From: GCA-001856825 sp049965815 | GTDB taxonomy: Archaea; Thermoplasmatota; Thermoplasmata; Thermoplasmatales; GCA-001856825 | Length of the DNA stretch: 64,000 nt | NCBI GenBank assembly: GCA_049965815.1 | Contig: JBMFVV010000004.1 | Span: 1-64,000 of the forward strand | Direction: 5' to 3' | Part shown: in pieces, positions 26,075 through 35,272 of the stretch | Numbering within the stretch: the first letter of the stretch is position 1 | Layout of the letters: every line of letters begins with the position of its first letter | Program-made: the position numbers and the translations under genes | Notes under the pieces: generated by a model | What the model saw: the letters and a program-made list of their open reading frames with translations, nothing else | The model's database searches: none | Told to the model about the DNA's origin: nothing

Positions 26075-26526
26075 AAAGAGAGCCCTAGTTCCTTTATCTT
26101 GTTAAAAACTTCCTTTGCATGATCCTTTGGGTTCACCTTTGGAAATATATGTGCGATATTTCCTTCCTTGTCAATTATATAAGTAACCCTTTTAGCTGTT
26201 CCTATCCCAAGTACATTGTAATTTCTGGATATATCCTTTGATTTGTCTGGTACCAGCAAAAATGGCAGCTCGTACTTATCCACAAATTTTTTATGAGAGT
26301 TTTCAGAATCTGTACTTACACCAATGACCTCTATCCCTTTCTTCTTGAAATCATCAAAATTGTCCCTAAAATTGCACGCTTCGGTTGTGCATCCGGGAGT
26401 AAAGTCTTTCGGATAGAAGTAAACCACTACTACTTTCCCTCTCAAATCTGAGAGTCTTCCCTTTCCGCTGCTTGGAGGGAGTTCAAAGTCTGGTGCCTTA
26501 TCGCCGATCTTTAATTCGTCTTCCAT
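26071..26526 (-). CDS. bcp: Peroxiredoxin, Bcp/PrxQ type
   Basis: The 151-residue thioredoxin-fold peroxidase reduces hydrogen and organic peroxides. APDFELPPSSG opens the domain. VVVYFYPKDFTPGCTTEACNF holds the peroxidatic Cys (near 44) and, five residues later, the resolving Cys of the PrxQ type. VIGVSTDSENSHKKFV and a C-terminal helix follow. It is a single gene convergent with the membrane protein at 25262. Confidence 0.92.
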   Translation of the reverse strand: MEDELKIGDKAPDFELPPSSGKGRLSDLRGKVVVVYFYPKDFTPGCTTEACNFRDNFDDFKKKGIEVIGVSTDSENSHKKFVDKYELPFLLVPDKSKDISRNYNVLGIGTAKRVTYIIDKEGNIAHIFPKVNPKDHAKEVFNKIKELGLSF

Positions 26527-26668
26527 GAATTTTCAGACGAAATAGATTAAAATATTTTTCTTGACATTTATTGCTTCATTATTTAATGGCCTGGGTCTTC
26601 ACCATCAAGGATGACGGGGTAAATATTTAAATTGTTCAATGGAAATTCCTGCCAAACGACGATATATT

Positions 26669-28633
26669 TTATTTGATCCCACCATCTATCGGTATCATAG
26701 TACCAGTTGTTGCGCCAAAAACACTGTCCCTTATTAGATCTACCACTACGTTAGCGACGTGTTCGGGCAATACTTCGACGTGAAGCAAATTTCCTCTCTT
26801 GTATTCTTCTTGAGTTATTCCTTTGGCCCTAGCCCTGTTCTCAAGGACTCCTCCCTCCCATATTTTCGACTCTCTGAATATCTTGTCTGGATTGACCACG
26901 TTGCTCCTTATTCTATATCTTCCACCCTCTATTGCAACATATCTAGACAGCTGGGCTGCAAAAGCCTTGGATGTTCCGTACGACATCATCCCTTCTCCCG
27001 GGTTTGTAACGTTCTTGGTTATGTTGAACACAAATGATCCTCCTATTCCTTGAGTCTTCATTATTTTGAAGGCCTCCCTCGTTACAAGGAATGTTCCTAT
27101 AGAGTTGATGTCTACGTGTTTCTTCAGATCCTGTAGTGTTGTCTCATCTAAGGGCGATGGCTTCAGAAAACCAGCGTTGTTGAAGACGGCGTCGATCCCC
27201 CCGAACTCCCTTACGATCTCCCTAAATGCACCCATAACAGATTCTTCATTAGATATGTCGAATTTTATCCCATATGCTTCTTTCCCCATTTGCTTGGAGA
27301 TGTCAACTATGCCAGGATCAATGTCACCTCCTATTGCTAATATCCCTTCGGTCATGAATTTCATAAATGTGACTTTACCTATTCCGCTTGCTGCTCCTGT
27401 GACTAGTCCAATGAATCCCTCTAGTTCCTTCCTCTTTCTCTTGGCCAGTTTTGCTTCCTGGAATGGCCAGTATTCCATGTCGTAACACTGCTGATCTGTG
27501 ATAAACCTATTATCCCCAATTGCAGCTGCGGCAGATGCCACCCTGAATGAATGTATTGCTTCATCCCTGATAATATCCGCCTCCATCTTTGTGCTTGCTG
27601 CAGCAACCAGTCCATATCCCTTAAGGACGAGGACAGAAGGGAAGGGGTCGTGCATAATCTTTCCAGACGGGACGTATTTCTCATAATCTTCTTTGTACTT
27701 CCTTATAAAACTGTCAATTTCTGACTCTATGTTGGATAGGTTATCAGAAAACAGATAATTCTTCTTCGTTCTCACAAGCATATCTGGTGTAGCAGGGCCT
27801 AAGGTTCTGAATCTTACTGCATCTTCACTGATTGAGAAGCCAACAGCCTCATCGGAATTATCCCACGTTAATATCTTCTTTCTGTCCTTGCTGAGAAGTC
27901 CCCTCAACTTTGGGAGGAAATCAATGAATTGTGATTCCCTATCCTTCTGGAACTGCACCCTAGGTATTCCTTTCCATTGGTTCTCTATGAATTTCTCTGC
28001 CTCTTTAACCAGTTTAAGATGTGTCTCGTAACTCTCCTTGGCGGTGTTGCCCCACGTAACCAGTCCGTGATTTCTTAAAATAACTCCAGCAAAATTCGAA
28101 AGGTCCATTTCGTTAATTGTCTTCAGGAAGTGTTTAGCCAGCTGGAATCCTGGCTGAACATAGGGAATTACTAATATTTTTTCTTTGAAAACATCAGCTA
28201 TGGCCCTATCTTCTAAATTCGAGTTTGTGAGAGCCACAATATAATCCGCGTGGGAATGATCAACGAATTTATAATTTACGAAAGCGTGAATGAATATCTC
28301 CACGGATGGGAAGGCTTGATCAGGGTCAAGCATGCAGTTCCTGATAAAGGAAGACATTTCATCATCCGTCATGGTATCTACTAATTTTGCATCCATCAAA
28401 TCGTTCATTTTCATTGCGGTAAAATCCTCTTCCTCTATGGTAGCCAGATCAGATCCGGAGCTCTTAACAAATAGGGTGTTAATTTCCTTTGCTACCACAC
28501 TGCGAACTTTAAGTTTGACACTTGTGTTTCCACCTCCATGAAGGACTAAATTCTCATCTCTTCCCAGAGATCTGGAGGCTTCAACCCGTTCCTTTAGAAG
28601 TTTCCTCTCCTGTTCCGGAATGGTAAACATCAT
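26669..28633 (-). CDS. Bifunctional class II aldolase / short-chain dehydrogenase
   Basis: The 654-residue protein fuses two enzymes. Residues about 1-400 are a class II aldolase/adducin domain with NLVLHGGGNTSVK, the zinc ligands in DHSHADYIVAL and a His in ILRNHGLVTWG. Residues about 410-654 are a short-chain dehydrogenase with GLVTGAASGIGK, NNAGFLKPSP and the YxxxK catalytic pair in MMSYGTSKAF. Such fusions (RhaE/W or YuxG type) split rhamnulose-1-phosphate-like sugars and oxidise or reduce the lactaldehyde product. The sugar used here is not shown by context. It is a single gene divergent from thyX. Confidence 0.86.
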   Translation of the reverse strand: MMFTIPEQERKLLKERVEASRSLGRDENLVLHGGGNTSVKLKVRSVVAKEINTLFVKSSGSDLATIEEEDFTAMKMNDLMDAKLVDTMTDDEMSSFIRNCMLDPDQAFPSVEIFIHAFVNYKFVDHSHADYIVALTNSNLEDRAIADVFKEKILVIPYVQPGFQLAKHFLKTINEMDLSNFAGVILRNHGLVTWGNTAKESYETHLKLVKEAEKFIENQWKGIPRVQFQKDRESQFIDFLPKLRGLLSKDRKKILTWDNSDEAVGFSISEDAVRFRTLGPATPDMLVRTKKNYLFSDNLSNIESEIDSFIRKYKEDYEKYVPSGKIMHDPFPSVLVLKGYGLVAAASTKMEADIIRDEAIHSFRVASAAAAIGDNRFITDQQCYDMEYWPFQEAKLAKRKRKELEGFIGLVTGAASGIGKVTFMKFMTEGILAIGGDIDPGIVDISKQMGKEAYGIKFDISNEESVMGAFREIVREFGGIDAVFNNAGFLKPSPLDETTLQDLKKHVDINSIGTFLVTREAFKIMKTQGIGGSFVFNITKNVTNPGEGMMSYGTSKAFAAQLSRYVAIEGGRYRIRSNVVNPDKIFRESKIWEGGVLENRARAKGITQEEYKRGNLLHVEVLPEHVANVVVDLIRDSVFGATTGTMIPIDGGIK

Positions 28634-28748
28634 AGACTGCGAATACTGTCATGATAAAATATATTTATCTAATTTTGAATCTTTCAACATCTTCCATTAA
28701 CAGGCAATGATAAGATAAAGAATAAATTGGAATTGAAATTACAGTCGC

Positions 28749-30314
28749 ATGGATTCGTTTTCCAACAGGGACAAGGATGTTTTCCTGATAACTTGCGAAA
28801 AGATGATTGACCGGGGGGCGCTAATGTCACGGTACAGCAGGACTAGAGAACTTGATATCCGGGAATTATGGGATAAGGAATTTGCGCAAGTTCCCGACAG
28901 AGCAGAGAAATTCTACGAAAGGATCTTCCTTGAGTATGGAGACGAGTCCGTGGCGGAGCTGGCTACTGCCCAAGTGGGTATCCAGAATGTTAGCAACGTT
29001 CTATCAAAAATCATAGAGGAGAGCAGAATAGGTCTGTCGTATTTAGAAAAGAGTTCAAGATACGTCTCTTATAGAGAAAAGAAGAACGGAAGATATCTTT
29101 TCATAAGTCCTGAAAGAGCAGGTATTCCGGATAAATTTCAAGAAAAGTATGAAGAATTCAACAATCACATATTCGAGCTCTACAGGGATATTTTCGTGGA
29201 AGTTTCTGATTACATTCACGAAAAGAATCCGTTTGAAAGCACGACGTTCTACCTTCCAAACGGAAAGCAGGTAAAGTTGGGAGAGCAGGATGGAGAAGAG
29301 GAAATTCTGAAAAAAGCTTATGAGAGTTCTGTTAGAAGCAGAGCACTTGATGAGACCAGATTCATACTTCCAGCCTCTACGCTCACCAATATAGGTATAA
29401 GTGGAAATGCGAGAGCCTTTTCACACTTGCTGGAAAGACTAAAATCCAGTGGTTTGAAGGAAGCTGCTGAACTGTATTCCGAGTTGATGAATGAACTGAA
29501 GTTGGTATTCCCAAAGCTGATAGAAAATGTTGAGAATGCGCACGGGTTGGAAAACGTGGAATATATTAGGAAGTTGAAGAATTACAATCCTGTCGAACTG
29601 GAGCTCACGGCTAAAACTTCCAAACAATCGGTCAAACTTCTTTCATTTGAAAATGATGACGTGGTTCTGGACAAGATCCTTACGTCCTATCATTTCGAGC
29701 GTACAACCGCAGATTATGAAATGATTTACAGTTACATTAGTGGTCTATCAAAGCAAAGGAAAGTTGAGCTTCTTAACGAGATTATTTCCCTGAGAAAAAA
29801 CAGAAGGAACAAGCTGGACAGGAGTTTCGAACACGTTTACTACACTTTTCAGATCGATACCAATTTTGGGGCATTCCGGGACCTTCAGCGGCACAGGTCA
29901 CTGACAATTCAGAGGAAGAAGCTGAGCACCATTCACGGCTATGACATTCCTCCTATTATCTCAGCAATTGATGGTCTCGCAAAGAGATATGTTGAAGCAA
30001 TTAATGAAGCCAGCGAACTTTATAATCAAGTCAGTTCAGTTGACCCTCTATCTGCCCAGTATTTCGTGTTGTTTGCACATATACAGCCAGTTTTAATCAC
30101 GTTAAATCTCAGGGAGCTTGTATACCTTACGGAGTTAAGGTCCACCCCTCAGGCGCATTTTGACCTGAGAGGAATAAGCAGGGAAATGGTAAGGATGGTA
30201 AGGCAGGTCAATCCTTCATTGGGCCAGGCTTTTAGATTCTTGAATGAGAAGGAGGAAGAACTTGGAAGGTTAAGTGCGGAGCTGAAAAAGGAAATCAAGT
30301 TAAAAAATGATTAA
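28749..30314 (+). CDS. thyX: Tandem-domain flavin-dependent thymidylate synthase-like protein
   Basis: The 521-residue protein holds two ThyX-like halves; normal ThyX has 220-260 residues. Half 1 (about 10-260) has YGDESVAELATAQVGIQNVSNVLSKI, then SYLEKSSRYVSY and RFILPASTLTNIGISGNARAF. Where ThyX has RHR it reads EES, but the S-S-R-Y segment is kept. Half 2 (about 300-515) keeps RHR in LQRHRSLTIQRKKLS and has AQYFVLFAHIQPVLITLNLREL and ELRSTPQAHFDLRGISREM. It would methylate dUMP to dTMP using FAD and methylene-tetrahydrofolate if active. No thyA is present in the window. The complementary loss of motifs suggests a fused heterodimer. Confidence 0.78.
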   Translation: MDSFSNRDKDVFLITCEKMIDRGALMSRYSRTRELDIRELWDKEFAQVPDRAEKFYERIFLEYGDESVAELATAQVGIQNVSNVLSKIIEESRIGLSYLEKSSRYVSYREKKNGRYLFISPERAGIPDKFQEKYEEFNNHIFELYRDIFVEVSDYIHEKNPFESTTFYLPNGKQVKLGEQDGEEEILKKAYESSVRSRALDETRFILPASTLTNIGISGNARAFSHLLERLKSSGLKEAAELYSELMNELKLVFPKLIENVENAHGLENVEYIRKLKNYNPVELELTAKTSKQSVKLLSFENDDVVLDKILTSYHFERTTADYEMIYSYISGLSKQRKVELLNEIISLRKNRRNKLDRSFEHVYYTFQIDTNFGAFRDLQRHRSLTIQRKKLSTIHGYDIPPIISAIDGLAKRYVEAINEASELYNQVSSVDPLSAQYFVLFAHIQPVLITLNLRELVYLTELRSTPQAHFDLRGISREMVRMVRQVNPSLGQAFRFLNEKEEELGRLSAELKKEIKLKND

Positions 30315-30388
30315 AAACTTCCACTAGGTAAGCTTAACGAGACCTACTTGCATTATATATTCCATATATATTCCCCAGCAGCAGTTAT

Positions 30389-31186
30389 CTACTGTTTCTT
30401 CCCCTTATTTTCCGCGAATACATCCTGGGCTTCCTTAACTGTTGCGTTCTCGTGAACGATCGCCCTTATGGCCTTTATCATTGCGACAGGGTTGTCATTC
30501 TGCCATATATTTCTCCCCATATCCACACCTATCGCCCCTTCCTGAATGGCATTGTAGACTAAGTTAAAAACATCCAGTTCAGTCTCCAATTTTGGTCCAC
30601 CTGCCACAACCAGAGGAACGGGAGTTCCGTCAGCAACCTTCCTGAAATTCTCACAGTAGTATGTTTTGACAATATGGGCTCCTATTTCCGCCGCGAGTCT
30701 GCATGCAAGACTCAGGTATTTGGCATCCCTCTTCTCAAGTTCCTTTCCCACTGCAGTTATTGCCATGACTGGCATCCCATATTCCTCGCCCTCATTTACC
30801 AGTTCAGACAGGTTTATCAGTGATTGCTTTTCGTGGTTTGTTCCGACGAAAATAGAAATTGCCACAGCAGAAACATTCAGTCTAATGGCGTCCTCCATCG
30901 AGGTTGTAATTTCTTCATCACTTAGGTCATCCTTCAGAATGCTTGCCCCTCCAGAAACTCTGAGAAGAATTGGCGTATCCCACTTGGGATCAATAGAGGT
31001 TCTTAGTATTCCTCTCGTAACTGCAACTGTATCAGCATAAGGCAGAAGAGGTTCAAGCATCTTTCTTGGATTTTCCAATTTGCGGGTTGGTCCCATAAAA
31101 TATCCGTGATCTGCAGCCAGCATCACAGATCTTCCAGTAGCAGGCTTAATCATTCTTGAAAGTCTATTTTTCATTCCCCAGTCCAT
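30389..31186 (-). CDS. LsrF-like class I aldolase/thiolase (DhnA family)
   Basis: The 265-residue TIM-barrel protein resembles Escherichia coli LsrF as I remember it. Shared blocks are DWGMKNRLSRM, SVMLAADHGYFMGPT, VTRGILR, GTNHEKQSL, GMPVMAITAVGKE, AHIVKTYYCENF (Schiff-base Lys), VAGGPKLE and GAIGVDMGRNIWQ with NPVAM. LsrF is a thiolase that ends degradation of the phosphorylated autoinducer-2 product. Archaeal relatives include fructose-bisphosphate aldolase and ADTH synthase, but these blocks fit LsrF better. No other lsr gene is nearby, so the native substrate is open. The start at 31186 (MDWGM) is close to the family motif. Confidence 0.75.
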   Translation of the reverse strand: MDWGMKNRLSRMIKPATGRSVMLAADHGYFMGPTRKLENPRKMLEPLLPYADTVAVTRGILRTSIDPKWDTPILLRVSGGASILKDDLSDEEITTSMEDAIRLNVSAVAISIFVGTNHEKQSLINLSELVNEGEEYGMPVMAITAVGKELEKRDAKYLSLACRLAAEIGAHIVKTYYCENFRKVADGTPVPLVVAGGPKLETELDVFNLVYNAIQEGAIGVDMGRNIWQNDNPVAMIKAIRAIVHENATVKEAQDVFAENKGKKQ

Positions 31187-31356
31187 ATTTTTCCCCTTTT
31201 AGGCAGCCAGAAATGGAATCTTAGACTAATAATATTTCTGTCATCCCTATAATAAGAACAGGAGTTACGGAATTTTATATCTCATACCTGTATAGGGTCA
31301 GGATAGGTACTGACTGATAGGGTGACATTTTTATAAAGAGACAGCTTAGTGACATA

Positions 31357-33213
31357 ATGTCTGGGGTTAAGGTCCAGGATTTCTACGATCTGAGGTTCAT
31401 AGCTAATTTGAACGTTGCGAATGGGAGGATCTTCTTCGAAGTATTCAAACCGGTAGAAAAATCTAACAAGTACGAATCTGAAATACTGGAACTGACTGGA
31501 ATATCCACGGTCAAGTATACTAGAGGAAACGAGGATCGTGATTCCGTTATCGATAGAACAGGATTTAGGATGGCATACCTGACAAGGGTGGACAAGAAGA
31601 CTTCTATATTCATAAAGAACGTAGAGACAGGTGAAGAAAGGAAACTGTGGGAGACTGAACTCATAGTCAAGAAGATGCAGTGGGACAGTCTATCAAAGGG
31701 GTTGTTTATTGTTGTTCAGGAAAAGCCAAAGGATGAGGAATTTAGAATAGTTGAAAAATATCCAATATACTTCAATGGCGAAGGATTCTATCCTTCAGTC
31801 AATTACCAGATCCTCCATCTGAGACTCAATGGGAAGACAAAGAAGGTCTTTGGGTCCGATGGCCAGATTTCTGACTTTGCAGTAGACCCGTCATCTCAAA
31901 GGCTGGCCGTTATAGAAAGGCCAGATAAATGGGATGTTTACGATTCTAGGATAGGAATACTCGATCCAAACACTAGTGAGATTCAGTATATCAAGGGGAT
32001 TAAGGGGGGAATAGATACTCCAGTTTACGATAACGATGGTACGCTCTACTTCTTCCATTCAAAGCATCAAAAAAGCATTTTTCAAAGCCAGAAAATTTAT
32101 CGATATTCGAATGGAAATTTAGAAAACCTCCTGGAAGAATACGACATTTCACCGGAAAATTCGGTGAATTCTGACTCCCGGATGGGAATTTCTAAGACAG
32201 CTTTGGTACATAATGGTTTTTTGTACTTCGTGGCTACTATTGGAGGGAGAGCAGGGATTTATAGGATTGGAGCCAGGAAAAAGCTCGAGACTGTCGCAAA
32301 GGGAGATTTTTCAGTCGACTCATTTGACTTCAAGGGTGATACTATCTATTATATAGCACAGTCATCAAATTGCCCCCAAGAAATCTATCTCTATAACGGG
32401 AGGATCGAAAGGTTGACTAATTTGAATTCAAAGATAGAAAAGAGGGTTCTAAATAAGGCAAATAATTTTAAAATGATGGCTAGTGACGGCAGGGAGATCG
32501 AGGGCTGGTTTCTGAAAGGTAAAGGAAAAGGTACTATCTTGGAAATACACGGTGGCCCTAGAACTTCATACGGCGAGGCCTTTGTCCTAGAGTTTCACAT
32601 ATTGAACTCCATGGGTTTCAACGTTCTATACGCCAATCCTAGGGGAAGCGATAGTTATGGGGATGATTTTGCACTGGAGATCAAGGGGAAATATGGCGAA
32701 AGGGACTACAAGGATATTCTTGAAATAGTTGACTATTCCTCAAAGAAATTCGGCGTGAAGAAAGAATACATAGGTGTTATTGGGGGGTCTTATGGTGGGT
32801 TCATGGTTAACTGGATAATTGGGCACACAAATCAGTTCAGGGCGGCAGTCACAGACCGGTCCATAAGTGATCAGATATCCTTCTATTTCTCTAGTGATAT
32901 TGGCCCAAGGTTTAATTCAGATCAGATGGGCGGTATCCCATACGACGATCTGGAACACTACTGGGCAAAATCGCCATTGAAATACATCAGGAACGTAAAG
33001 ACACCTGTTCTGATTGTTCACTCGGATGAGGACTATAGGTGTCCAATATGGCAAGCATATGAGATGTTCACACAGCTGAAATTGCAGGGATCAGAGGCAA
33101 GATTGGTCATATTCAAGGGAGAAAATCACGATTTGTCCCGAGGTGGAAAACCCAAGAACAGAGTAAAGAGACTGGAAGAGATCACTAACTGGTTCGACAG
33201 TAAACTCGCCTGA
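31357..33213 (+). CDS. S9-family serine peptidase (acylaminoacyl-peptidase-like)
   Basis: The 618-residue protein has an N-terminal beta-propeller region (about 1-360) and a C-terminal alpha/beta hydrolase domain. The nucleophile is in VIGGSYGGFMVNW, with Asp in LIVHSDEDYRCPIWQA and His in KGENHDLSRGG. GWFLKGKGKGTILEIHGGP holds the oxyanion region. It releases acylated residues or di- and oligopeptides from peptide N-termini in the cytoplasm. A TATA-like TTTTATAAAG lies about 25 nt upstream. Confidence 0.9.
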   Translation: MSGVKVQDFYDLRFIANLNVANGRIFFEVFKPVEKSNKYESEILELTGISTVKYTRGNEDRDSVIDRTGFRMAYLTRVDKKTSIFIKNVETGEERKLWETELIVKKMQWDSLSKGLFIVVQEKPKDEEFRIVEKYPIYFNGEGFYPSVNYQILHLRLNGKTKKVFGSDGQISDFAVDPSSQRLAVIERPDKWDVYDSRIGILDPNTSEIQYIKGIKGGIDTPVYDNDGTLYFFHSKHQKSIFQSQKIYRYSNGNLENLLEEYDISPENSVNSDSRMGISKTALVHNGFLYFVATIGGRAGIYRIGARKKLETVAKGDFSVDSFDFKGDTIYYIAQSSNCPQEIYLYNGRIERLTNLNSKIEKRVLNKANNFKMMASDGREIEGWFLKGKGKGTILEIHGGPRTSYGEAFVLEFHILNSMGFNVLYANPRGSDSYGDDFALEIKGKYGERDYKDILEIVDYSSKKFGVKKEYIGVIGGSYGGFMVNWIIGHTNQFRAAVTDRSISDQISFYFSSDIGPRFNSDQMGGIPYDDLEHYWAKSPLKYIRNVKTPVLIVHSDEDYRCPIWQAYEMFTQLKLQGSEARLVIFKGENHDLSRGGKPKNRVKRLEEITNWFDSKLA

Positions 33214-33230
33214 TCTTAGTCACCAGCCAG

Positions 33231-33443
33231 TCAGTGAGAATTCATTTCCCTGTCGGAACGTATGTAAAGTTCCATCCTCTTGATTAGGGTATCTGGGAAC
33301 TTATCCGGTGATTTTGCTCTGTAGCCAAAAAGTTTCATTGCTAGAATTTTGTTATCAGTCATAATCTGGGAATATTCAAATGTTAAGGAAGCTATCTCCA
33401 TGTTTATTGAGTAAAGTTTCATCCTGAGTTCGTGGTCGTTCAA
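33231..33443 (-). CDS. Small helical protein, 70 residues, unrecognised
   Basis: The 70-residue protein is mostly predicted helix (MKLYSINMEIASLTFEYSQI, and ILAMKLFGY), with a basic segment AKSPDKFPDTLIKRMELYI near the end. It starts with TTG at 33443, overlapping the TGA of the upstream small coiled-coil gene (TTGA), the mark of translational coupling. An internal ATG (33422) is possible. No family is recognised. Confidence 0.5.
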   Translation of the reverse strand: MNDHELRMKLYSINMEIASLTFEYSQIMTDNKILAMKLFGYRAKSPDKFPDTLIKRMELYIRSDREMNSH

Positions 33444-33565
33444 CTCTCAACCTCTCTAAGTTCTTTAAGAAACAACTCATGGTCTTCTTTCGCAATCCTT
33501 AGTTTCTCCTTGAGGATTGATAGATACTCCTCCATTTCTTCCAGCTCTTTTTCCAAATCGTTCAT
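33440..33565 (-). CDS. Tiny coiled-coil protein, 41 residues
   Basis: This short ORF gives 41 residues, very charged and heptad-like: MNDLEKELEEMEEYLSILKE, then KLRIAKEDHELFLKELREVE. GGAGAG lies about 8 nt before the ATG at 33565; in-frame ATGs at 33589 and 33592 are alternatives. Its stop overlaps the TTG start of the next small gene. A TATA-like TATATAG within a near-palindrome is about 75 nt upstream. Together the two look like a small coiled-coil operon of unknown role. Confidence 0.5.
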   Translation of the reverse strand: MNDLEKELEEMEEYLSILKEKLRIAKEDHELFLKELREVES

Positions 33566-33639
33566 AATCGATCTCTCCGTAGGAATCATCATTCACAAGA
33601 AAGTTCGGCCTCTAGAGCACTGGAGGATTCCATCTCCTT

Positions 33640-33654
33640 ACGCTATATATGCGT
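33640..33654 (-). promoter_or_regulatory. Near-palindromic TATA element for the small coiled-coil genes
   Basis: ACGC (33640-33643) and GCGT (33651-33654) flank TATATAT. The TATA is in the right orientation and distance for the minus-strand small genes. A regulator binding the ACGC/GCGT arms would compete with TBP; this is inference. Confidence 0.35.
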
Positions 33655-33727
33655 ATCACTCAAATATTTTTTCCAAAGTCCATGTCGTTCTTACAAAATT
33701 ATCTGATCGAACACGCATTGATGGAAG

Positions 33728-35188
33728 TCATTTTATGGCGTATGGACCACTTTCAAAATTGATGAGTTTCGCAGGTACCTTGTCTATTTTCCCGGTGTCC
33801 TTGAAATAAAATAGTATTCCCATACTTGCTCTTCCAGAATCTGCAACGCCACTTATGATATCCTTGCGTGCATTAGTTATGTCACCACCGGCAAATATGC
33901 CGGGGTAGCTTGTCATATTGTACTGATTAACGATGATGTCACCGGAAGGAGTTACGTTGATCTTCTTCATGATATCTTCAGGTATGAATGAAAGATCTCC
34001 CTTTTGTCCTGTCGCTTCCACCACCGTGTCCACATCGATTCTGTACTCCTTATCTTTTAATGGCACAGGCTCCCTCCTTCCAGTTCCTTTATCCACCATC
34101 TGGTTCTTCCAGTACTTGATACCCTTTACTTTCCCGTCCTCACCATAATATTCAATTGGAGTGACTTCCCAAATGAACTCAACTTTCTCTTCTTCTGCCT
34201 CGTCCAGTTCCTCCTCTGCATTGCTGGAAGGATAACCTGGCCTCTCACTTGCAGATCTCCTGTACATTACTACGACCTCCTTCGCCCCAAGACGTAACGA
34301 TATCCTTGCAGCGTCAAAAGCAGTAAAGCCTCCTCCAATTATTGCAACAGTCTGACCGACGTCTATTTTCTTTCCGTCGTTTATTTGTTTCAAGAAATCT
34401 ATTGCGTGATAGACACCCTTGAGATCAACCCCAGGCGTTCTGGTCTTAGAAGGCTTCCAGTTTCCTATCGCAATGTAGACTGCATCGTATTTTCCCATTA
34501 GCTCCTCAAACTTCACGTCTTTCCCTATCTTTTTGTTATAATAGATATGTGCTCCATATGAAAGTATATGATCTGTCTCCTTACTCACAGTACTCCTTGA
34601 GAGTCTAAAATCTGGTATACCGTGAACCATCATCCCCCCAGCTTTATCCGTAGCCTCATAGATGTCGACTTGTACGCCATTAATTGAAAGATAGAAAGCA
34701 GCTGAAAGCCCAGACGGCCCGCCACCTATTATGGCAACCTTCGGATGCCCTCCAAGGTCATTCTGGACTATCCCAAGCATCTCCTTGTAATCCGGCGAAT
34801 TCTCAGATATGTACCTTTTGATGTGCCTGGTTGCTACCGGACCTTTATTATCATCCAGTACGCAATTATCTTCACAAGGATGAGGACAGACGCTTCCGCA
34901 TACTCCGACGAACGGCAGTTTCTCGAAATTGATTTTCAGGCCCTCTTCTAGATTCCCGTTCTTCAATGCTATCTGATAACCAGGTATGTCAATCCGTGCA
35001 GGGCATCCTTCAATACATAGTCCGCAGCCCAAGCATCTGGATGCTTCTGCTGTTACTTCTTCAAGTGTATAAGGTATCAGTGTTTGAACATCTAAGCTCT
35101 TTACTCTCTCATTTGGGTCAGAGTGTTTAATCGGCACTCTAGAGTAATTCACATAGTTCAAATAGGTCCACCGAGTACGGTATTTCAT
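33728..35188 (-). CDS. NAD(P)H-dependent FAD oxidoreductase, GltD/SudA-like
   Basis: The 486-residue flavoprotein resembles the small subunit of glutamate synthase and NfnB/sulfide dehydrogenase SudA. The N-terminal iron-sulfur domain has CLGCGLCIEGCPARIDIPGY and CGSVCPHPCEDNC. The FAD motif is VAIIGGGPSGLSAAFYL, the NADPH motif VAIIGGGFTAFDAAR, and GIFAGGDITNARK closes the FAD site. No large glutamate synthase subunit is in the window, so it may act alone or as an NfnB-type electron transfer subunit. Confidence 0.85.
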   Translation of the reverse strand: MKYRTRWTYLNYVNYSRVPIKHSDPNERVKSLDVQTLIPYTLEEVTAEASRCLGCGLCIEGCPARIDIPGYQIALKNGNLEEGLKINFEKLPFVGVCGSVCPHPCEDNCVLDDNKGPVATRHIKRYISENSPDYKEMLGIVQNDLGGHPKVAIIGGGPSGLSAAFYLSINGVQVDIYEATDKAGGMMVHGIPDFRLSRSTVSKETDHILSYGAHIYYNKKIGKDVKFEELMGKYDAVYIAIGNWKPSKTRTPGVDLKGVYHAIDFLKQINDGKKIDVGQTVAIIGGGFTAFDAARISLRLGAKEVVVMYRRSASERPGYPSSNAEEELDEAEEEKVEFIWEVTPIEYYGEDGKVKGIKYWKNQMVDKGTGRREPVPLKDKEYRIDVDTVVEATGQKGDLSFIPEDIMKKINVTPSGDIIVNQYNMTSYPGIFAGGDITNARKDIISGVADSGRASMGILFYFKDTGKIDKVPAKLINFESGPYAIK

Positions 35189-35272
35189 ACGATATTATAA
35201 TGGTTATCTAGCCGCATAAGAGCTACATTTTTGCTCTCCACAGGTGCGTCAGAAAAACTAATTTATTTTCAG

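Noticed and set aside
33432..33809. 125-codon plus-strand ORF
   Set aside because: It is antisense to the small coiled-coil genes and the end of the GltD-like gene and reads as low-complexity Ser/Phe-rich sequence.
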